Shown: positions 62,161-64,000 of the stretch, piece by piece
How the letters are laid out: each line of letters opens with the position of its first letter
How positions within the stretch are numbered: position 1 is the first letter of the stretch
Assembly (NCBI GenBank): GCA_964409905.1
Contig: CAYPET010000007.1
Span: 1 to 64,000, forward strand
Length of the DNA stretch: 64,000 nt
Direction: 5' to 3'
Origin: JAGNRR01 sp964409905
Lineage (GTDB): Bacteria > Bacteroidota > Bacteroidia > Chitinophagales > Chitinophagaceae
Notes under the pieces: model-generated
The model's database searches: none
What the model was told of the DNA's origin: nothing
Seen by the model: only the letters and a program-made list of their open reading frames with translations
Translations under genes and position numbers: made by a program

Positions 62161-63057
62161 GTGAACGAATTTATAACACAATTTATTGATTATTTGCGCT
62201 TTGAAAAAAGGTATGCCGATAATACCATATTGGCATATGCCGAAGATTTAACGCAGTTTAGACTTTTTATCCAGGCAAATTTCGAAAATGTGTCAATGGA
62301 TAAGATTAAATCAATACATATCCGTAGCTGGATGGCTTCCTTAAATGAATTGGGTATAACGGCCAAAAGCATACACCGTAAACTTTCAGCACTAAATACT
62401 TTTTTTCGCTATTTGCAGAAAATAGATGTCATTAAGGGGCTCCCAACCAAAAATATTAAAAAACCCAAAGTTGAAAAGCGATTAGTGCATTTTGTGCGAG
62501 CTGATAAAATGCCAAAAGTGTTGCAAGAAATTACACCGGCTAGTGACAATCAGAATATTAAGGAACTGAATAAGCAACTGATTATAGAAATGCTATATCA
62601 AACCGGAATGCGTCGGAGTGAATTGCTTACATTGACACTCGCTAATATTGACTTATACAACCATCAGATAAAGGTTGTGGGTAAAGGAAATAAAGAACGG
62701 CTTATCCCTATTAATAATCAGCTCGCAACATTGATTAAACAGTATTTGCCAATTCGCGCAAGCTTGGTTAATACAGGGAGTAATCAGTTACTAATATTAC
62801 CAACGGGTAAAGCTGTATACCCAAAATATATACACAAAGTGGTTCACGATACTTTGAAATCATCAGCCTATCTGAAAAAAAATAGTCCACACGTATTGCG
62901 TCATACCTTTGCAACTCATTTATTAAATGAAGGTGCTGATTTAAACGCAATCAAGGAACTATTGGGACATGCTAGTTTAGCAGCAACCCAAATATATACG
63001 CATAACAGTATCGAAAAATTGAAAAATGTCCATAAGAATGCTCATCCAAAGTCATAA
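62161..63057 (+). CDS. xerC: Tyrosine recombinase XerC/XerD type
   Basis: 298 aa. Catalytic residues of the tyrosine recombinases: R151 (TGMRRSE), K175 (VVGKGNKER), H244 and R247 (HVLRH), H270 (LLGH) and Y279 (IYTHN). The N-terminal core-binding domain (FIDYLRFEKRYADNTILAY) is that of XerC/D, which resolves chromosome dimers at dif with FtsK. No att site or phage cargo is near, and the rpsU neighbour is the standard position in the phylum, so it is a housekeeping gene, not an integrase of a mobile element. Start GTG at 62161. Confidence 0.9.
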   Translation: MNEFITQFIDYLRFEKRYADNTILAYAEDLTQFRLFIQANFENVSMDKIKSIHIRSWMASLNELGITAKSIHRKLSALNTFFRYLQKIDVIKGLPTKNIKKPKVEKRLVHFVRADKMPKVLQEITPASDNQNIKELNKQLIIEMLYQTGMRRSELLTLTLANIDLYNHQIKVVGKGNKERLIPINNQLATLIKQYLPIRASLVNTGSNQLLILPTGKAVYPKYIHKVVHDTLKSSAYLKKNSPHVLRHTFATHLLNEGADLNAIKELLGHASLAATQIYTHNSIEKLKNVHKNAHPKS

Positions 63058-63085
63058 TATACGTAGTTTCACCTCGTTCTAAAGT

Positions 63086-63856
63086 ATGATAACGAGTATT
63101 ACATTTCTTGGCACCGGGACATCACAGGGTGTGCCTATAATTGGTTGTCAATGTAACGTATGCAAGAGCAATAACTTGAAAGATAAGCGTTTGAGATCAT
63201 CGGTTCTTATAGAACATCAGGAAACAAAAATTGTTGTAGATACGGGTCCCGATTTTAGACAGCAAATGCTGCGTGAAGAAATTAATAATATTGATGCAGT
63301 TGTGTACACACATTCACATAAAGATCATCTGGCAGGTTTGGACGATATTCGTGCCTTTAATTATATTCAACAAAAGGCCATTGATGTCTATGCACGTGAA
63401 GATTGTTGGGCCAGAATAAAAAAAGAATTCGATTATGTGTTTGCAACAGAAAAATACCCCGGAGTACCCCTTATTAACGAGCATATCATCTCCGAGAAAC
63501 ATGCCTTTTACATTCAACATGTTGAGGTAATACCAATTTTGGTGTGGCATTATAAAATGCCGGTATTAGGTTATCGTATCGGCGATATTACCTATATAAC
63601 CGATGCCAATCGCATTGATTCTGAAGAGTTTAAGAAAATTGAAGGCTCTAAATTGTTGATTATAAATGCGCTACAAAAAACAGCACACGTTTCGCATTTT
63701 ACATTACAGGAGGCTATTGCTATAGCAAAAAGAATCAATGCTCCTCAAACTTATTTTACGCACATTAGTCATAGGTTAGGTTTGTCCGATGAGGTTGAAA
63801 ATGAACTGCCGCTCGGAATCAATTTGGCCTATGACGGTTTGAAAATTAATATTTAA
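63086..63856 (+). CDS. Metallo-beta-lactamase-fold hydrolase (PhnP-like)
   Basis: 256 aa. The metal site is THSHKDHLAG (75-84, HxHxDH), followed by ITYITDANRIDSEEF and the C-terminal His of YFTHISHRLG. The start ITFLGTGTSQGVPIIGCQC with a Cys pair matches PhnP/YycJ-like phosphodiesterases (phosphoribosyl cyclic phosphate or similar). The function in Bacteroidota is unproven. It follows xerC by 28 bases. Confidence 0.88.
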   Translation: MITSITFLGTGTSQGVPIIGCQCNVCKSNNLKDKRLRSSVLIEHQETKIVVDTGPDFRQQMLREEINNIDAVVYTHSHKDHLAGLDDIRAFNYIQQKAIDVYAREDCWARIKKEFDYVFATEKYPGVPLINEHIISEKHAFYIQHVEVIPILVWHYKMPVLGYRIGDITYITDANRIDSEEFKKIEGSKLLIINALQKTAHVSHFTLQEAIAIAKRINAPQTYFTHISHRLGLSDEVENELPLGINLAYDGLKINI

Positions 63857-63875
63857 GCAATTATCTTTAAATCCG

Positions 63876-64000
63876 ATGAGTACTGGCAACAAACCAATAA
63901 TTGATGTTTCTTACAGTTATAATGTTTTGGAGGAATCGCTTGAAATATTATCAAGCCGTAAAGATTCGTTTATAGGGATCCCCTGCGAACTTGATTATCA
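63876..64000 (+). CDS. Unidentified gene, N-terminal fragment at window edge
   Basis: The ATG at 63876 opens a frame through the window end (41 codons seen: MSTGNKPIIDVSYSYNV, then EESLEILSSRKDSFIGIPCE). There is no signal peptide. The segment DSFIGIPCELDY mildly resembles the start of pyridoxal-dependent histidine/serine decarboxylase-type enzymes, which I would not assert. It lies 19 bases after the MBL gene, so cotranscription is likely. Confidence 0.45.
   Translation, partial: MSTGNKPIIDVSYSYNVLEESLEILSSRKDSFIGIPCELDY

Noticed and set aside
62161..63057. xerC as the integrase of a mobile element
   Set aside because: Full XerC/D sequence, rpsU neighbour is normal in the phylum, no att repeats or cargo genes.
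63876..64000. Histidine decarboxylase identity of the last gene
   Set aside because: Only 41 residues are visible; the resemblance of DSFIGIPCELDY is too weak.

Overview
The window comes from an AT-rich chromosome of the phylum Bacteroidota, with a Chitinophagales- or Sphingobacteriales-like gene set; I cannot place it more finely. Four things support this. Several proteins end in type IX secretion (T9SS) sorting domains (8603-10831, 16430-18829, 19608-21845, 43290-44408, 49347-50864 and a broken gene at 40769-41879). The primary sigma factor is short (285 aa). Promoters are of the TTG-N20-TAnnTTTG kind. Shine-Dalgarno sites are almost absent, with a striking exception at rpsU. Most of the window is ordinary chromosome: I see no prophage, insertion sequence, CRISPR array or defence island.

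Layout. 1-7.5 kb: M14 peptidase, pdhA, kynureninase, fused SpmA/SpmB-type membrane protein, MscS channel and a ColD/RfbH-like PLP enzyme with His in place of the Schiff-base Lys. 7.5-22 kb: HMG-CoA-lyase-like enzyme, a large T9SS adhesin, a thioredoxin-like protein, a GT-C membrane protein, an ALDH7-type dehydrogenase, FAH hydrolase, pth, an M1 aminopeptidase, and a lipoprotein plus reprolysin-like protease pair. 22-34 kb: rpoD, ChaN-like protein, eno-divIC, a nucleotide-sugar dehydrogenase, M16 protease, folA with a methyltransferase, and an outer-membrane beta-barrel receptor. 34-42 kb: a DUF5995-like gene cut by a stop codon, an operon of BatA-like protein, pseudo-dihydroorotase, small membrane protein and GT2 glycosyltransferase, an exported nickel superoxide dismutase, and an M43 protease broken by two frameshifts. 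42-55 kb: MFS transporter, esterase, CoA-transferase/isoaspartyl peptidase, an ABC exporter operon with a LolA-like protein, a secreted nuclease/phosphatase-fold protein, MacB-type permease, fusA, AcpH-like protein and a cupin. 55.9-56.8 kb: four tRNAs (Thr-TGT, Tyr-GTA, Gly-TCC, Thr-GGT) plus decayed tRNA copies. 56.8-64 kb: a PorE-like envelope protein, FMN reductase, metallophosphoesterase, ribE, lipoprotein, rpsU-xerC, an MBL-fold hydrolase and the start of another gene.

How the genes work together. Much of the content concerns the cell envelope and secretion: T9SS cargo proteases, esterase and nuclease, a PorE-like anchor, beta-barrel receptor, LolA-like carrier and glycosyltransferases. 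The rest is central housekeeping: translation (fusA, pth, rpsU, tRNAs), transcription (rpoD), glycolysis (eno), and folate, riboflavin and amino-acid catabolism (kynU, ALDH7, HMG-CoA lyase-like, FAH, CoA transferase).

No new multi-gene system stands out. The observations I consider most worth checking are: an exported NiSOD whose signal peptide would expose the nickel-hook His1; a dihydroorotase homologue without its metal ligands; a ColD-type active-site His; two genes interrupted within 7 kb (one nonsense codon; two apparent one-base losses in homopolymers) with an intact promoter on the second; a field of tRNA-Thr fossils where tuf is normally found; and the strong Shine-Dalgarno of rpsU.
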